Of a stretch of DNA of 64,000 nt, positions 9,366-19,997 are shown one piece after another. This DNA is from Trichobilharzia regenti. Lineage: Eukaryota > Platyhelminthes > Trematoda > Strigeidida > Schistosomatidae. Location: assembly GCA_944472135.2 (NCBI GenBank), contig CALYDD020000271.1:1-64000 (forward strand), read 5' to 3'. Positions within the stretch are counted from its first letter, which is position 1. Each line of letters starts with the position of its first letter. Below the pieces are notes generated by a model. It did no database searches and was not told the origin of the DNA. It was given only the letters and a program-made list of their open reading frames with translations. Position numbers and translations under genes: made by a program.

Positions 9366-10070
9366 TCTGAATTTTGTTGTGTTCGCTCCGGTGGTATGCA
9401 GAATATGTCCAAATGGATTTCAGAGGATCAAGCAAAAAAAATCTTTGACAAATTTAATGATGTACATCCTGCAACAAATTTTTACCATCGAGAAAGAAAG
9501 AGACTGCAGTATTTCATTCCTAGACGTTCTTATGACTAGAAAAGGGGACGATACAATCAGAAGAAGTGCATATATAAAACCTACATCAACTGGTCAGTAT
9601 ATTCATTTTTACAGCTTCGTGCCTTTGAAATACAAACGCAATCTTTTGAAGTACTTAGCCCACAGAGCAAGAGCAATGTACTCTGACGAATGTCTTAGTG
9701 AAAAGCTTAATATTATTAAACAGTTGCTGAGAGTGAGAATGGTTATCCAGAAAAAAATCATCTGTAAAAATACGAATCAAATGTTAAGACAGGCCAGAAT
9801 ACCAACAGTTTTGAAAAAGGCATTGTTGTTTTTAAAAATTCACTTCCTTGGGGATAACATCAGTGAGATATTAACACAACGCCTAAGGAATGCAGTGGTA
9901 AAAAGGCCATTCAGTGCTGCTGAAATATGTCGTCTCTTCTGAACCACGCCTATTTCGCGTACGGGAGTTAAAGATAAACTTCCTAATATCACCTCTTCTC
10001 TGTGTATCTAACAGTTTGACTGCTCCTGTCGAGCATAGGGTGTACAATTAGGCGTGTTTATCGTCGGATT
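9366..10070 (+). pseudogene. Penelope-like element, RT tail and broken GIY-YIG region
   Basis: From about 9440: NFTIEKERDCSISFLDVLMT, then YIKPTSTGQYIHFYSFVPL, KYKRNLLKYLAHRARAMYS and KLNIIKQLL, matching the RT C-terminus of the PLE at 47.7-48.5 kb. The linker continues to KRPFSAAEICRLF. After a frame change at about 9940 remnants VKDKLPNITSSLCV and CSCRA show the start of the GIY-YIG domain (9960-10050), with a stop where the YIG should be. One PLE copy, dead. Confidence 0.75.
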
Positions 10071-11060
10071 TCTGAACACCATCTTGCATAGTTAAGGGAC
10101 AAACAAAGTCCATTCATATAGTTCCATAATATCTTATATTGTAGATACAGAACACATATTTGTTGAAACAAAGCCTTCTAAGTATGCAAACTTTAGCTTA
10201 TATATATTGCTGAGGCTGGCTGTTGGGATCTACATTAACAAAACCTGACTTATGTACCCGAAAGAAGTTGGTTCAGACAGTATCCCCACCTTGGCCATCA
10301 AGGTTTTAATGTTCCTCAGTTTGTTGTGGAAATTCCCTCAATTTTATCTGCTATTCTATTTACTATTACATTTTTTTATGCGTATTTATAACTTCTGCAT
10401 TATTTTTCAAAAGAATGGGTTTTGAATAAACAATACTGTTTTCGATAACTTCGTCATGATGTTCTACAGTTATATATGCATAATAGTGAATGAATAAATT
10501 AGTGTTATGAACAATATTAATATTGTTTAAATAACATCGAGTCAATGGATTACAGTTCGATAGTATCAGCATAAAAATACACTAAATATCAGAAAAATTA
10601 GGAAAAATACTAATACAAATTCATGAACTTGTGGTCTCCACTGAAGGCTAGCCAGGGCAGTGTAGTAGTGGTTGTACTTACTTTTTCTGTACACAGAGCA
10701 CTAGTTGTTTCAGGCGAATCGTGATAGCCACTGCTGTTTGGAGTTTGTGGTACCTAGTTTTTTTGGTCATTTATTTGGTACCCGATAGATGGTGGAGAAG
10801 GACTCTTCAATTCTTAGCTTTATGGCTGGTTTGGAACAAGTGTTTTAATATCGCGCTATTAATACTTCTCAGTACACCTTAATTTAACCACACTGGTAGA
10901 TGTCTCCGAGTGAGCACAAAAATCAAGTTGCTAGAGCAACGGCCAATTTAACGCTTTCCATTACAAGCGCAGTTGACTTGGTAGATACAATTATAAATGA
11001 ATAGTCTAGCTACTTCATATTTCAATTGACGGATCACCATCGGTTGTGGAGAAAATATGA
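10071..11060. other. Intron sequence with a small PLE end fragment
   Basis: Mostly unrecognised AT-rich DNA. About 10370-10480, on the reverse strand, matches the PLE end seen at 63.65-63.72 kb (ITVEHHDEVIENSIVYSK against ITVEPGEEVIETTVVRSK) and holds a hammerhead-like core (see 10440-10458). Confidence 0.45.
10440..10458 (-). ncRNA. Hammerhead-like core relic in a PLE end
   Basis: Reverse strand reads ATGACGA, a short spacer, then GAAA; compare the hammerhead core CUGANGA ... GAAA. The first bases are mutated and no convincing stem II is left. Judged a relic by comparison with 48863-48881. Confidence 0.35.
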
Positions 11061-11061
11061 C

Positions 11062-11935
11062 TTGTAGTTTAGTTTATTTATATTATTATTATTTCCTTTA
11101 ATTCCTAAAGAACATAGGGCTTCAGCCGCTCGTCTCCATTGCGTTCGGTTCTCTACTAGAGTTTTCACCTTGCTCCAAGTCTGCCCACATGCTTTCATCT
11201 CCTCTTCACACGACCTCCTCCATGTCACCTTCACAATAACAACCAACTCGCCACTTCCCATATGTGTTCCACTCAAGAGCATGGCGTGTGATGTCACTTG
11301 ATGGTTTGTTTTCTTAGAGTATGGCCAATCCACCTCCATTTCTTCCTGCCTATTTATTGCACAATTGGCTCCTGCTGTGTTGATTCGCTCCCAGAGATCC
11401 TTATTGCTGATCTTTTTTGGTTAGCCATCTGATCTTGACTGGTATTGAGTGAAGACAGCTGTTAATGCAGGTCTGTAGTTTGTTTGAGGTGCTCTTTATG
11501 ACGCGCCAACTCTCTGATCCATATAGTAGCACTGACTTCATATTGGAGTTGAATATCCGGATCTTATTTTTGATGCTGAGTGCTGCTTACCTCCACACAG
11601 ACTTGAGTAGTTTAGTTTAAACCCGGTAAATGCCGGCATTATTGTAATCGCAGAGCCGGAAGAGGAGACTATCGAAAAGAAATATTCTTTGCTCAAACTT
11701 CCTTTTGATTTCATAGTGATATAAGGGTCTGTCTTGACTTTCCGATCCCGGTTTCGATATCCTTATTCACGTCGACTACCTGCAGTCGAAAAAACGCTTG
11801 TTGTGCCTAGACAAGTGAAGAAAATGGCTTTCTTCTTTCAAATTTCTCCGGTTGTTAGTGATTGGTGCTCTGTGGTTATTCTTTGGTTCGTTATCTTCAT
11901 CACCTCTGTCTTCTCTATTTGTTTTTTTTAATGTC
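11062..11935 (-). mobile_element. RTE (SR2-like) copy with a 115-bp insert
   Basis: Reverse-strand RTE 3' end. ATT repeats (11078-11092) are followed by the tail GAACATAGGGCTTCAGCCGC, then the C-terminal coding part (WRRSCEEEMKACGQTWSKV, frame open to 11339), continuing to about 11612. The match resumes at 11730 (GTCTTGACTTTCCGATCCC) and runs to 11925. 11615-11729 is foreign: it matches the PLE end motif (IVIAEPEEETIEK). Confidence 0.75.
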
Positions 11936-12394
11936 ATCGTCAGCCACGCCTCGTAAACCGTTAATGCTCAGCTCTTGCTGCACTCGGGCTCACACTGTTC
12001 CTTGAAGTTTCTCAGAAACGCTTAGTAATAACGGACGAAAAAACCAAAACACCGATTGGCGACTCGAGAATTCTTTATTATAACACCAACATATAAACAC
12101 TGTTACAACTAAGGTCTGTGAACAAATATTACAATAATAAATCACAATATTACTTCTGACGGTTTTCTGCTGACTTCTTTCTGAACGGCGACCGATGAGA
12201 CGATGACTGTCGAATTGATGCCTCCGCGAAAATTGGGGAAGTTGATTTTGAGCAAACAACCAAGAATTGATCGTTCAATCTTCAACTCCATTGACAGTCA
12301 TTCTACATTATCGATCAAGAGGATTGAATATTTTTTTGGACACTAGTAACTAGTGTGACGTGTCTAGTCCTTTCTTTGGTCCTACAGAAGGGAA
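11936..12394. other. Unassigned intron sequence
   Basis: No family recognised. Contains a palindromic CACTAGTAACTAGTG at about 12341 and an AATAAA-like ATAATAAATC at 12134. Could be a solo LTR of an unknown element but termini could not be fixed. Confidence 0.3.
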
Positions 12395-12597
12395 ATTGCG
12401 AACCCGAATAGCTCAGTGATAACGTCTCTGACTGCAGCACTGGGTGACGCGGGTTCGAATCTCAGTTGGATGGACATGATTTCCTCCAAGGTTGCCAGAT
12501 ACGCATTGATGACTGACTGGCGAGTGCCAACTAGCACAAAACCTAGGTCGAAGGCTTCCTGTGGCCGATTACCTCCAACTATCTAATATCAATAAAT
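12395..12597 (+). mobile_element. Smα-like tRNA-derived SINE with hammerhead relic
   Basis: The tRNA-like head GAATAGCTCAGTGATAACGTC (A box) and GGGTTCGAATCTC (B box, about 12450) is followed by TGGATGGACATGATTTCC, then CTGGCGA, stem GTGC/GCAC and AAAAC at 12518-12540. This order (pol III promoter head, then hammerhead) is that of the schistosome Smα family. Compared with the active core CTGACGA...GAAAC, two essential positions are mutated, so the ribozyme here should be inactive. Confidence 0.75.
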
Positions 12598-12845
12598 CAA
12601 GGATTGAATATCCTTAATGGACAATTGATTTGTCTTATGATTTCATCAGCTGCATCAATTGTCTCTGCAAGGTTTTAACATAGCATGTTTATTGATATAT
12701 TTTTTTTGTGCCTCATTTCCCACGTAAACCAGTGGAATATAAGTCTTCAAGCATACATAACCTTTGAAGTATTACTGGCAGTTTACACCTCTTCAGCGGT
12801 GTTATTGTCTAAGGTATTCACACTTTTATATTTGACTCCTTATAG

Positions 12846-13120
12846 ACAGAATGAATGGCTTCAAGGATCCTATAGACAATTAAGTCTTTGCCAGATTGAA
12901 ATGACTGATTCCAAGTCTTCGCGTCCCTGTCTACCTGATCATCAATCATCAAATAAGAATTCAAACAGTATGAAGGATAAGATCTATGAAAGTTTTGATA
13001 AATTTCTGGAGGATTCTCAAGATGAGTCAAATGGTAGTGAGGGTGGTAGTGCATCGACATCATCGATTTCAATTGGCCTTTCAGACAGTGTTCACATGAG
13101 TCAAATATCACCAGGAAAAT
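12846..13120 (+). CDS. Gene 1, third visible exon (275 bp)
   Basis: Follows ACTCCTTATAG and ends at GTAAGT; phase 2 in, phase 1 out. Encodes QNEWLQGSYRQLSL, then a Ser/Asn-rich acidic stretch with KDKIYESFDKFLEDSQDESN and GSEGGSASTSSISIG. Low-complexity content suggests a disordered linker. The start is the least certain edge, as the polypyrimidine tract is short, but phases agree on both sides. Confidence 0.8.
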
Positions 13121-13236
13121 GTAAGTTCTGTTTCATGAAAATGTGATCTGTTTAGTTTGTTTGTAACGATTAAGACAAGGGCTAGGCAACAGATGGTTGT
13201 TTATTGAAAAAATCAACAGACATTTATTTTAATTTT

Positions 13237-13430
13237 TTTGTGCGTCGGTGGCACAGTGGTTAGGACTCTCGCCGACCATGCACATGGTCCGAGGTTCGAT
13301 CCCCCCTGCCGACGCACACCTGATATCTATGGTCGGCCTCTGAAATTTGGGCTACCGATATCCATGCTGAAAATTCCATACTTGTACGAAAAATACAGTG
13401 TGGAATCAAGCTGTTATCAAAAAATAAAAA
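13237..13430 (+). mobile_element. SINE-B insertion
   Basis: tRNA-like head GTCGGTGGCACAGTGGTTAG with B box GAGGTTCGATCCCC, then a body ending TGGAATCAAGCTGTTATC and an A-rich tail. Flanked by AAATCAACAGACATTTAT (about 13211) and AAATCAACAGATATTTAT (about 13432), a target duplication of about 17 bp with one mismatch. That marks it as a LINE-mobilised insertion into the LTR. Confidence 0.8.
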
Positions 13431-13574
13431 AAAATCAACAGATATTTATAGATTTTTATGCACATTATTATTCGTTATTTGTTAGCAGAGAGGAACAGCG
13501 TCTTCTGACTGTTTGTTTTCCTGCCGAAGGTTATCCTGTCATCTCTTTGTTGCCGTTTCTTAGACAGTCCTTTG

Positions 13575-13970
13575 ATGTACCCCGGCCGACAACTTCTACC
13601 TTGCCGTGGTGGTCGAGCTTGAATACCTCAGTGACCCAACAATATAAACTGGCTGGGACTCATGTTCCTGCAGGTCCTCCCATGTCAGGAAGGTTGTTTG
13701 GATAGCGATTAGACTAAAAGCAGTTACCGTGGGGTACATGGGCTCTAGAATCCAATGGGATCAAATGGCGCATGAACCCATATTGGTCACCGGCAACCAT
13801 GGAAATGCAGCTCTTGACACTGTTCCGTTGCCTTGCGGATTAGACTCCAAGTCAAAGGCTTGCGGGGGTGGTCCCTTAATAAAACCATCTGCTTCGGTCT
13901 GGATACGCGGGCAGTATCTCAGCCCTCACACAATAAATGAAATGAAACAATAAACTATCACTGAAACTTA
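13575..13970 (+). repeat. Unassigned repeat inserted in the solo LTR
   Basis: A block of higher GC (CCGTGGTGGTCGAGCTTG ... GGATACGCGGGCAGTATC) splits the LTR. It has no coding frame of note (a short open frame 13729-13953 has no recognisable motif) and no second copy in this window. I know of no clear family to assign. Confidence 0.4.
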
Positions 13971-14224
13971 TGGCGCACTCGTAACAGCGTTTATGTATCT
14001 GTTAATCGTATTTGCACACATTAAGTCTGCTGTGATTGTTTGTTGAGTTCCTCAAGGTTAGACTCTGTTCTTGTTTTTTTCTCATGACTCCGATTTGGGA
14101 CGCAAACATTGACGTAAATTGCTGCCTACAATTGCGTCTTGCAGGCAGTTCTCACCACAGTAGTAGTAAGTAAATAGTACGTAGTGTTCTTTGTTCGGTA
14201 CGGACTGTATTCTATCATCATTAG

Positions 14225-14470
14225 CTGACATTGAAAAATCACCTGGGACTACTGCCAGACAGTTGTTGTGTCCGACTAGGTTGAGAGAGACTCTTCGGCA
14301 GTACACATCCACCCGGGGTTTGAACCCACGATATTTCGGTTTCCAGGCGAACTTGTAGATCGTTAAGCCACTGTGACCCGATCCATTAGCTAGCTCATGA
14401 ATTCCAATTTCTCTCACTTCACGATATTATATAATGCGACCACCAGCCAATGTCATTAGGGGCAGGTATT
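14225..14470 (-). mobile_element. SINE-A copy, decayed
   Basis: Reverse strand shows the SINE-A body and B-box region (GGGTTTGAACCC reversed at about 14315) and GGGTCACAGTGGCTTAACG head. Heavily mutated, with its own AT insert near 14425. Confidence 0.65.
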
Positions 14471-14532
14471 TGTCCTCACCCGACCTGCTGTGAAGTCGTG
14501 ACCATTAGTAGGGTAATAATTATCGAAGGTTC

Positions 14533-14535
<3 letters not shown>

Positions 14536-14571
<36 letters not shown>
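14536..14571. repeat. (TA)n microsatellite
   Basis: Perfect alternating AT run of about 36 bp. Confidence 0.95.
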
Positions 14572-14573
<2 letters not shown>

Positions 14574-15284
14574 AGATATTCTCCTTTCAATATTGTCATT
14601 GGATGGAGATAAGTCATTGGGGGACGACCGACCAGCAAGCAAGTACTCCGTCATCTTAAACTGCTGCTTTATTAACTTATTCAAGCGTTATGAGTCTATT
14701 TTTATAGCAGTTCACCCGTCGCCAAATATTATTATTTTGCAACACGTTGAGTTGAATTAGGGACGCCTAGAGCTTGTCTAGGCCAACAGTGTGTATACAG
14801 CGGCTAGCCAACCTCTCAGACCTCAGCGTAAGCGAGAGCGTACCAAAGATGTGTTGAAAAGTAACTGTATATTTACTTAATAGAGTATAATTCAAAAAAA
14901 GTCGCCGAGGAGATATGTCAAGTTCAAACAAAGCGAAATGTTTGCATACAATGGTAGAAAAGTTACATAATATAGACAAAAGGTAAAATGATGAATAACT
15001 AATACATTGAGTAACAAAATACTGAGTTCAACTCAAACCATAGAAACAAGTTACACTGTATCAAGGGGAGGGGTGAGGTTAAAGTTAAACATTACGTAAT
15101 CAAGTGAAAGAGACAATATAGACATTCAGTCATGAGATTGAGCAAGGAAAGACTGATATCTACTGCCTTCTGGACACATAACTTGGATTTCTGGCGTCTG
15201 ATAGCGACTGCTTTGGCGAATATATAAGGAGAACTGAACTGTTTTGCCTAGTTAATTGAATTTTAGATTTTCCCGTCGATTGAT
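14572..15284. other. Intron sequence, nothing identified
   Basis: AT-rich with no coding frame or recognised repeat. ORFs here have no motif. Confidence 0.4.
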
Positions 15285-15460
15285 TGGACGGAAGTGCCCG
15301 GTCTCAGGTTGACATGTCGGCTTCTTGGCACTGGGTTCGAGCCTCGGTGGGAACATCATCAGTCACTGAGAAATGCAGGTACATCCAGATGGCGAGTCCC
15401 AAATAGGACAAAATGCTCATCCTTGACTCCACTGCTAGTCACCATCCACCAATTAAATAT
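15285..15460 (+). mobile_element. Smα-like SINE, decayed, with hammerhead relic
   Basis: B-box-like GGGTTCGAGCCTC at about 15332, then GGCGA, stem GTCC/GGAC with loop CAAATA and AAAAT at 15393-15415. The perfect four-pair stem II matches the Smα hammerhead, but both catalytic boxes are mutated. Confidence 0.6.
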
Positions 15461-15464
15461 TTTG

Positions 15465-15790
15465 CCTATTGATAATTTCCGAAACATTGCATTGTTTCCA
15501 CTTCATGATCACCCGTATTAATGAGATGTCTGTCAATGACACTAGTGAAGTTGTTTGTTCCCTTGAGACGTAAGCTTTTTAGAACATGTTGAGAAAATCG
15601 AAGGTGTGTGCCTGTCTTTTTGTTCTTCCAATGTAAATTTCTGTGTAAAGTGTATCTGTCGACTTTTGATTGCACCAAAAGAAGAACATGTTGTCCGATA
15701 GGTGGGGGAACCAACATGGCCACAGGATAGGTTCTGGGTAGTGCAATACTCAGACTTCTGTTGAGTGATCCTTCTGCAATGTATTATCAC
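15465..15790 (-). pseudogene. PLE GIY-YIG domain remnant
   Basis: The reverse strand reads, over two frames, CSFGAIKSRQIHFTQK (equivalent of CSCGASYIGFTQR in the copy at 63.3 kb), a HTPSIFSTCSKKL segment and SVIDRHLINTGDHEVE (equivalent of SILEHLIDTGH). The YIG is lost. Dead nuclease fragment. Confidence 0.5.
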
Positions 15791-16046
15791 CTTTAAAATT
15801 AAATCAAATGGAGATAAGCTTTCGCTCCCACCTCATTGGCATTTAAATCTTCCGTACATCTTCCTTAGCTGTTAGTAAATTTCTCTGGGTAACCGTTGTT
15901 TTTTCAGAAATTCTTCTCCTCTAATTTTTCTGTAGAACATTTTCTCCTGACTCTATAAAAAAAGAAACAGTTTTGACCAGTGCTCGTTTGTAGCTATTTT
16001 GATCTAATTTTACGATTTCCTTTTGTTATTATTATTATTATTTCAG

Positions 16047-16391
16047 CATTAGACAGGAGTATTTGTCAATCAGATTCACGTATGAATTCTACTTGTACCT
16101 CACCAACGGAATCTTCATCATCCTCATCAGCAGGGGATAATAATGACTCAAATGCTGCATTAAACAATGACAACAGTATGAATAATACTATCTTAATTGA
16201 CAATGATAATAATAATAATAGTGAGGAGAATAATACAATTGAAAATGTGTCCTTATCTCCTGAAGAGCATTCATTCTATACAACCCCAAAGTATTTTAAC
16301 TCTTCTCCCTCTTCTTCTTCTACTTCTTTGTTCGAACAAGAGGAAGTGGAAAATGATTTACAAAAGTTAAGCATAAATCCAACAGATACCA
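16047..16391 (+). CDS. Gene 1, fourth visible exon (345 bp)
   Basis: Preceded by an ATT-rich tract and TTTCAG, followed by GTGAGT; phase 1 in and out. Encodes a Ser/Asn/Asp-rich disordered region (ESSSSSSAGDNNDSN, DNDNNNNSEEN) and then SLSPEEHSFYTTPKYFNSS and EQEEVENDLQKLSINP. Homopolymeric Asn and Ser codons are AAT and TCA/TCT rich. Confidence 0.85.
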
Positions 16392-16469
16392 GTGAGTTTT
16401 TCATTCATCTTTGAGTGTGTGTGTGTGTTGGTTCGATGAAAGGAATTTGATTGGATTCAAGTGTGATCT

Positions 16470-16800
16470 GAACAGGTGTTTCGCCGCTGTTTGCGACTCT
16501 TCGGCATTGCATACCTATACCATCCATTGCTAGGGATCTAACCCAAGATCTTTAGGTTACAAGGCAAGTTCGTTGGCCATTGAGATGTAATCCAATGTCC
16601 TGTTATCATTTGTCACCTGTGCCAATTCGCAATGTACAGAACGACCGCTAGCCAGAGTTAAGATTGATGGATCACTGGGTTCCGTCTTAGTGGCTCAACA
16701 GAGTATACGAACTCGCCTTGTTGTAACCTTAAGTCCCAGAATTGATCCACCGTTAGATCGTGTGTGTGTAGTGCTGAGGAGTTGCAAACTGAGACGAAAT
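16470..16800. mobile_element. SINE-A fold-back pair, decayed
   Basis: Antisense SINE-A at about 16470-16660 (TTTCGCCGCTGTTTGCGACTC, CTTTAGGTTACAAGGC, GGCCATTGAG) is followed by a sense copy at 16670-16800 (GTCTTAGTGGCTCAACAG, GAACTCGCCTTG). Confidence 0.55.
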
Positions 16801-16934
16801 AACTATATAGTACTCCTTGGTGGTTTTCAATGTTTCTTTAACTAAAACCATTTTGGGGATGCAGCTTGGAAAATTGATGATTGTTAAGATTGCGAAGATT
16901 TCGAGCGATATACTACTTCTTTTTGTCAGGATAA

Positions 16935-17100
16935 CAAGGTACTTGCAGTCAGTTGGTCCTGGATTCGAATCTTACCTTTCCTATTTCAATTTAGGCATTC
17001 GGGTAGTAGTAGGCATCGGCCTTCACATGATAAGTGTGTCTCTCCTAGTCCAGTACCACCTGGTCACGGAGTTCTAATCGGTTAACTTGTTAACAGAACG
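16935..17100 (+). mobile_element. tRNA-like repeat, possible SINE
   Basis: GGTCCTGGATTCGAATCTTACC resembles a B box and TCTCTCCTAGTCCAGTACCACC a SINE-like body. Found once in this window. Confidence 0.35.
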
Positions 17101-17329
17101 CCACACGTTTTGTGTTAGCTACTCTGTGTTTTAATTTTTCAAATCTAAACATTCTTTACATATCTCACTAACCTGTATAGTAAGTAATTTTGGGGGTAAT
17201 TCTGCCACATATGAAGAATGAAGCTTCAGATCTACATTTTACGGACATATTCCAGGGACTGAGAGTGAGATATAGTACATTGTAATCGACTGCTTATGGT
17301 TTGGGAGATAACTCGTCTGCTCCACTAAT

Positions 17330-17580
17330 GACGGATTTCAATTTTGATCACAGATTGATATTGGTTGAGGAAACATTGTAAACCAGGGAGTACTGGGTCC
17401 AGTAGCTGAATGGTCTATGAGCTTGCCTTGTAACCCGCAGATCCTGGGTTGGGTTCAAACTCGGAGAGTGGGAAAGTACTACTGATGAGTTGTAAACTTG
17501 TGTAACGAAACAGTTGTCCAGAACTACCTGAAGGTTTCTGATGGTTCTCCAACTGATATCAATCGGTGGTCAAATTTGAA
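17330..17580. mobile_element. SINE-A fold-back, partial
   Basis: A short antisense tail (TTGATATTGGTTGAGGAAAC) abuts a sense copy with TGGTCTATGAGCTTGCC, GGGTTCAAACTCG, ACTACTGATGAGTTG and AACGAAACAGTTGTCC. The core carries TGATGA and GAAAC but a changed stem. Confidence 0.6.
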
Positions 17581-18117
17581 ACTGTATTCACCGATCGCTC
17601 GGGTGTGTAACCAGTTTTATATGTCTTCCTGAAGTCCTTAATGGTGGCGCTAACTGGATTCTGTCAGTTACATCGTCAAGCTAAGCGACTCTGCGTTTTG
17701 GTGAACTTTGAATTGAATGTATTTGATCATACTTAAGGGCAGCCAACAACAGGCCCTAAAACTTGAGTTTCATGCTTTTTGTCAATCCTCAGCTAGTCGT
17801 ATCTGGTATGTTGTAAGAAATTATGTCACCTTTGGACATGAGCGGTAATCATAATAATTTTGAGATTTGGTTTCGATACTGAAATGCTGCAATGAGCAAC
17901 TTGAGTGTGAAAATCGCCAATACTTCTTTCTGCTTTCCTTATCCTACTGGGAAAAATATGAAAGGCAATACTTGTATGCTGGTATAAGTAACACCTCCCC
18001 TTCAATAAAGAAAAGAATGCGTACAATAAAACTATTGCCTCACTTTTTTCGAGATAACCTTTTTGTTCAATTTATTTCTTTTCACAAGCTCACATGTATA
18101 ATAACAAACGTTAAATG
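17581..18117. other. Intron sequence, nothing identified
   Basis: No recognised element apart from a short stretch CAACAACAGGCCCTAAAAC at 17744 that resembles the SINE-A 5' flank. Confidence 0.35.
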
Positions 18118-18404
18118 ACTTTATTTCTAAAACACTGAAAATGCCCATTGAATCATGAAGAAAAATAAAAGACAATTCAGCGAAGTAAATTTTCTTTATC
18201 GACGAAATCGTTTTCACAGACTGTACAATCGTCTTTTTATTTGCCTGTAAACGTGCAGTAGTCCATTTTTGAGTAATATAGAAGGGAGGGTGGCAGCTGA
18301 GGTCCTGAAGAACCACTGAGAAAAGCTTTCTCTTTCCAACTGAGCTATAGATCAATTTCTACAGTCGACAAATGATCAATAGGTGTGTGTGAATGATAAA
18401 CTAC

Positions 18405-18780
18405 CTCTATGGGTCAGTTCAACATGTGTTTATAAATTCACTTGTTCCTGTGGAGCTGGTTAGTTATATTAGCCGTACAAAGCGCATACTTTCCACACGC
18501 ATCTCTGAATATTATCCGGCACGGTTAACAAAAGGGCAATAAAAGACAATTACTAGCTCAATTCTCGACCACTTGGTGAACTCTGGTCATGTAGCTCCAC
18601 CAGAATCTTTTAAGACTGTGTACAGGGTGAGACAGAATGGTCCAAGGGGTAATAGGTTTCTTCGTTTGTGTTTGATGGAGGCTCTCGTGACTCATCAATA
18701 CAACCCCAATCTCTGTGTACCAAAAAAGTTTCTCCCGTCTCTTGTTCTACCCATTGTCTTAACGTCTTCATTAGTTTTTC
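18405..18780 (+). pseudogene. PLE GIY-YIG endonuclease domain, broken
   Basis: Over two frames: FINSLVPVELVSYISRTKR (degraded YIG site), STRISEYYPARLTKG, a stop, then SSILDHLVNSGH, FKTVYRV, FLRLCLMEALVTHQYNPNLC and a terminal LPSLVLP, matching the order in intact PLE nuclease tails. Confidence 0.65.
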
Positions 18781-18789
18781 CCTGTAAAT

Positions 18790-18980
18790 TTTTTTTTTTT
18801 GATTACAGCTTGATTCCACACCGTATTTTTTGGTACAGGTATGAAATTTTCAGCATGTGATATCGGTAGCCGAAATTTTACAGGCCGATCATAGATATCA
18901 GGTGTGTGTCGGCAGGGGATCGAACCTCGGACCATGTGCATGGTCGGCGAGAGTCCTAACCACTTTGGCACCAACGCACA
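18790..18980 (-). mobile_element. SINE-B copy
   Basis: Reverse strand: head TTGGTGCCAAAGTGGTTAGG, CGCCGACCATGCACATGG, B box GAGGTTCGATCCCC, body to TGGAATCAAGCTGTAATC and A-rich tail (T-run at 18787-18800 on the plus strand). Confidence 0.8.
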
Positions 18981-19419
18981 ATTTGTAGGTGATTAATTTG
19001 CTTTTGCTTTAATAATTAATTCACTATTATCACTCTCATATATTCCTTTTGTACATTTTCGCACCCTTTTCACACTTGTTAAATGAATGCTCAACTACCT
19101 TTCTTCTCACTCAATAAAAAATGTAGCCTTATCAAATTTCTAACACTTACGTTGAGTATTACATAATTTCTAACTTTTATTTTTACTTTTGAAGCCACTT
19201 CTGAGTAATTATTTCAGTTATGTTTCTTCCCCTGTATTACTCACTAATGGATTACTATGCGTTTTCAGCAAATACAAACACGATTGTACAGCCTGTGAAG
19301 ATAATTTCGTCAATAGAGAAAAGTTTCTTTGATGAATTCATCTTCTGTTTTCTTCAAAACTTAATTTCTTTTAAATATACATCAGTTTTACGACAAAAGA
19401 ATTATTATAAAAAAAGAAA

Positions 19420-19725
19420 TTTTCAAGTATTGGTTTTGTGGGGATTTTGTTTGATTGCATGGACGATTTCGCCATGAGCTGACATCAGTTAGAGAACCAC
19501 TGGAAAACCTGAGAGTGTTGGATAGCTGTTTCATCTTAGTTTGGGACTCTTCTCAGTACGCACCCACCAGTCTTGTAACCAGAAGGTCCTGAGTTCGAAC
19601 CCCGGTGGGTGTGTACTGATGAAGAGTCCCAAACCGGGATGAAACAGCTGTTCAGTACGCCCAGCTTGTTTTCCAGTGGTTCTCTAAATGATGTCAGCTC
19701 ATGATGAAATTCTCCATGCAGTAAA
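19420..19725. mobile_element. SINE-A fold-back pair
   Basis: Antisense tail and body 19420-19570 meets sense body 19571-19725 head to head near the B box (GAGTTCGAACCCC at 19592). Both arms carry the cognate pieces GAGCTGACATCAG / GATGTCAGCTC, so the transcript would fold into a long hairpin. Confidence 0.8.
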
Positions 19726-19770
19726 AAAGAAATACTGATCTCATTGATGTGATCCCTTTTTACATTTTAG

Positions 19771-19944
19771 TTCATTCAAAGCCATCACCTCAACTGTCTT
19801 CATCTTTCGAAAATCTTCCCGATATAAGTGAAGAAACCTGGAAATTTTCATTCCCCACAACTAAACCGTCGTCTTCTAGTCAATCAAATGAAAAAGGTCA
19901 TTGTGTTTTAAAAGACTTCTCTAATATATCAAATTGTCTGTTGT
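19771..19944 (+). CDS. Gene 1, fifth visible exon (174 bp)
   Basis: TACATTTTAG precedes and GTAAGT follows; phase 1 in and out. Encodes HSKPSPQLSSSFENLPDISE, ETWKFSFPTTKP, a Ser run, then KGHCVLKDFSNISNCLL. It lies 45 bp after a SINE-A fold-back. Confidence 0.85.
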
Positions 19945-19997
19945 GTAAGTTCAGTTCAGTTTGGTCCATTTCTATTTTTTTATATTTTATACAAACT

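Larger units (their letters stand above)
13163..14153 (-). mobile_element. Solo LTR of an unknown LTR retrotransposon, twice interrupted
   Basis: On the reverse strand this starts TGTGGTGAGA (14153) and ends ...TCGTTACA (13163), the termini shared by copies near 20.0, 22.2, 22.9, 31.9 and 42.8 kb, with AATAAAC close to the 3' end in intact copies. It is split by SINE-B (13237-13430) and by an unassigned repeat (13575-13970). No internal region of the parent element is adjacent. Confidence 0.6.
18118..19400 (+). mobile_element. PLE-2 with inverted ends, carrying a SINE-B
   Basis: The end sequence at 18118-18260 recurs reverse-complemented at 19255-19400 (shared landmarks: ATTGTACAG, TTTCGTC, GTTTTCAG/GTTTTCAC). 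Between them lies GIY-YIG coding sequence. The SINE-B at 18790-18980 interrupts the 3' untranslated part. An inverted pseudo-LTR arrangement, as in PLE-1. Confidence 0.65.

Noticed and set aside
14450..14659. ORFs with IYIYIYIY runs (also at 31164-31469 and 56890-57355)
   Set aside because: Products of TA microsatellites, not coding sequence.
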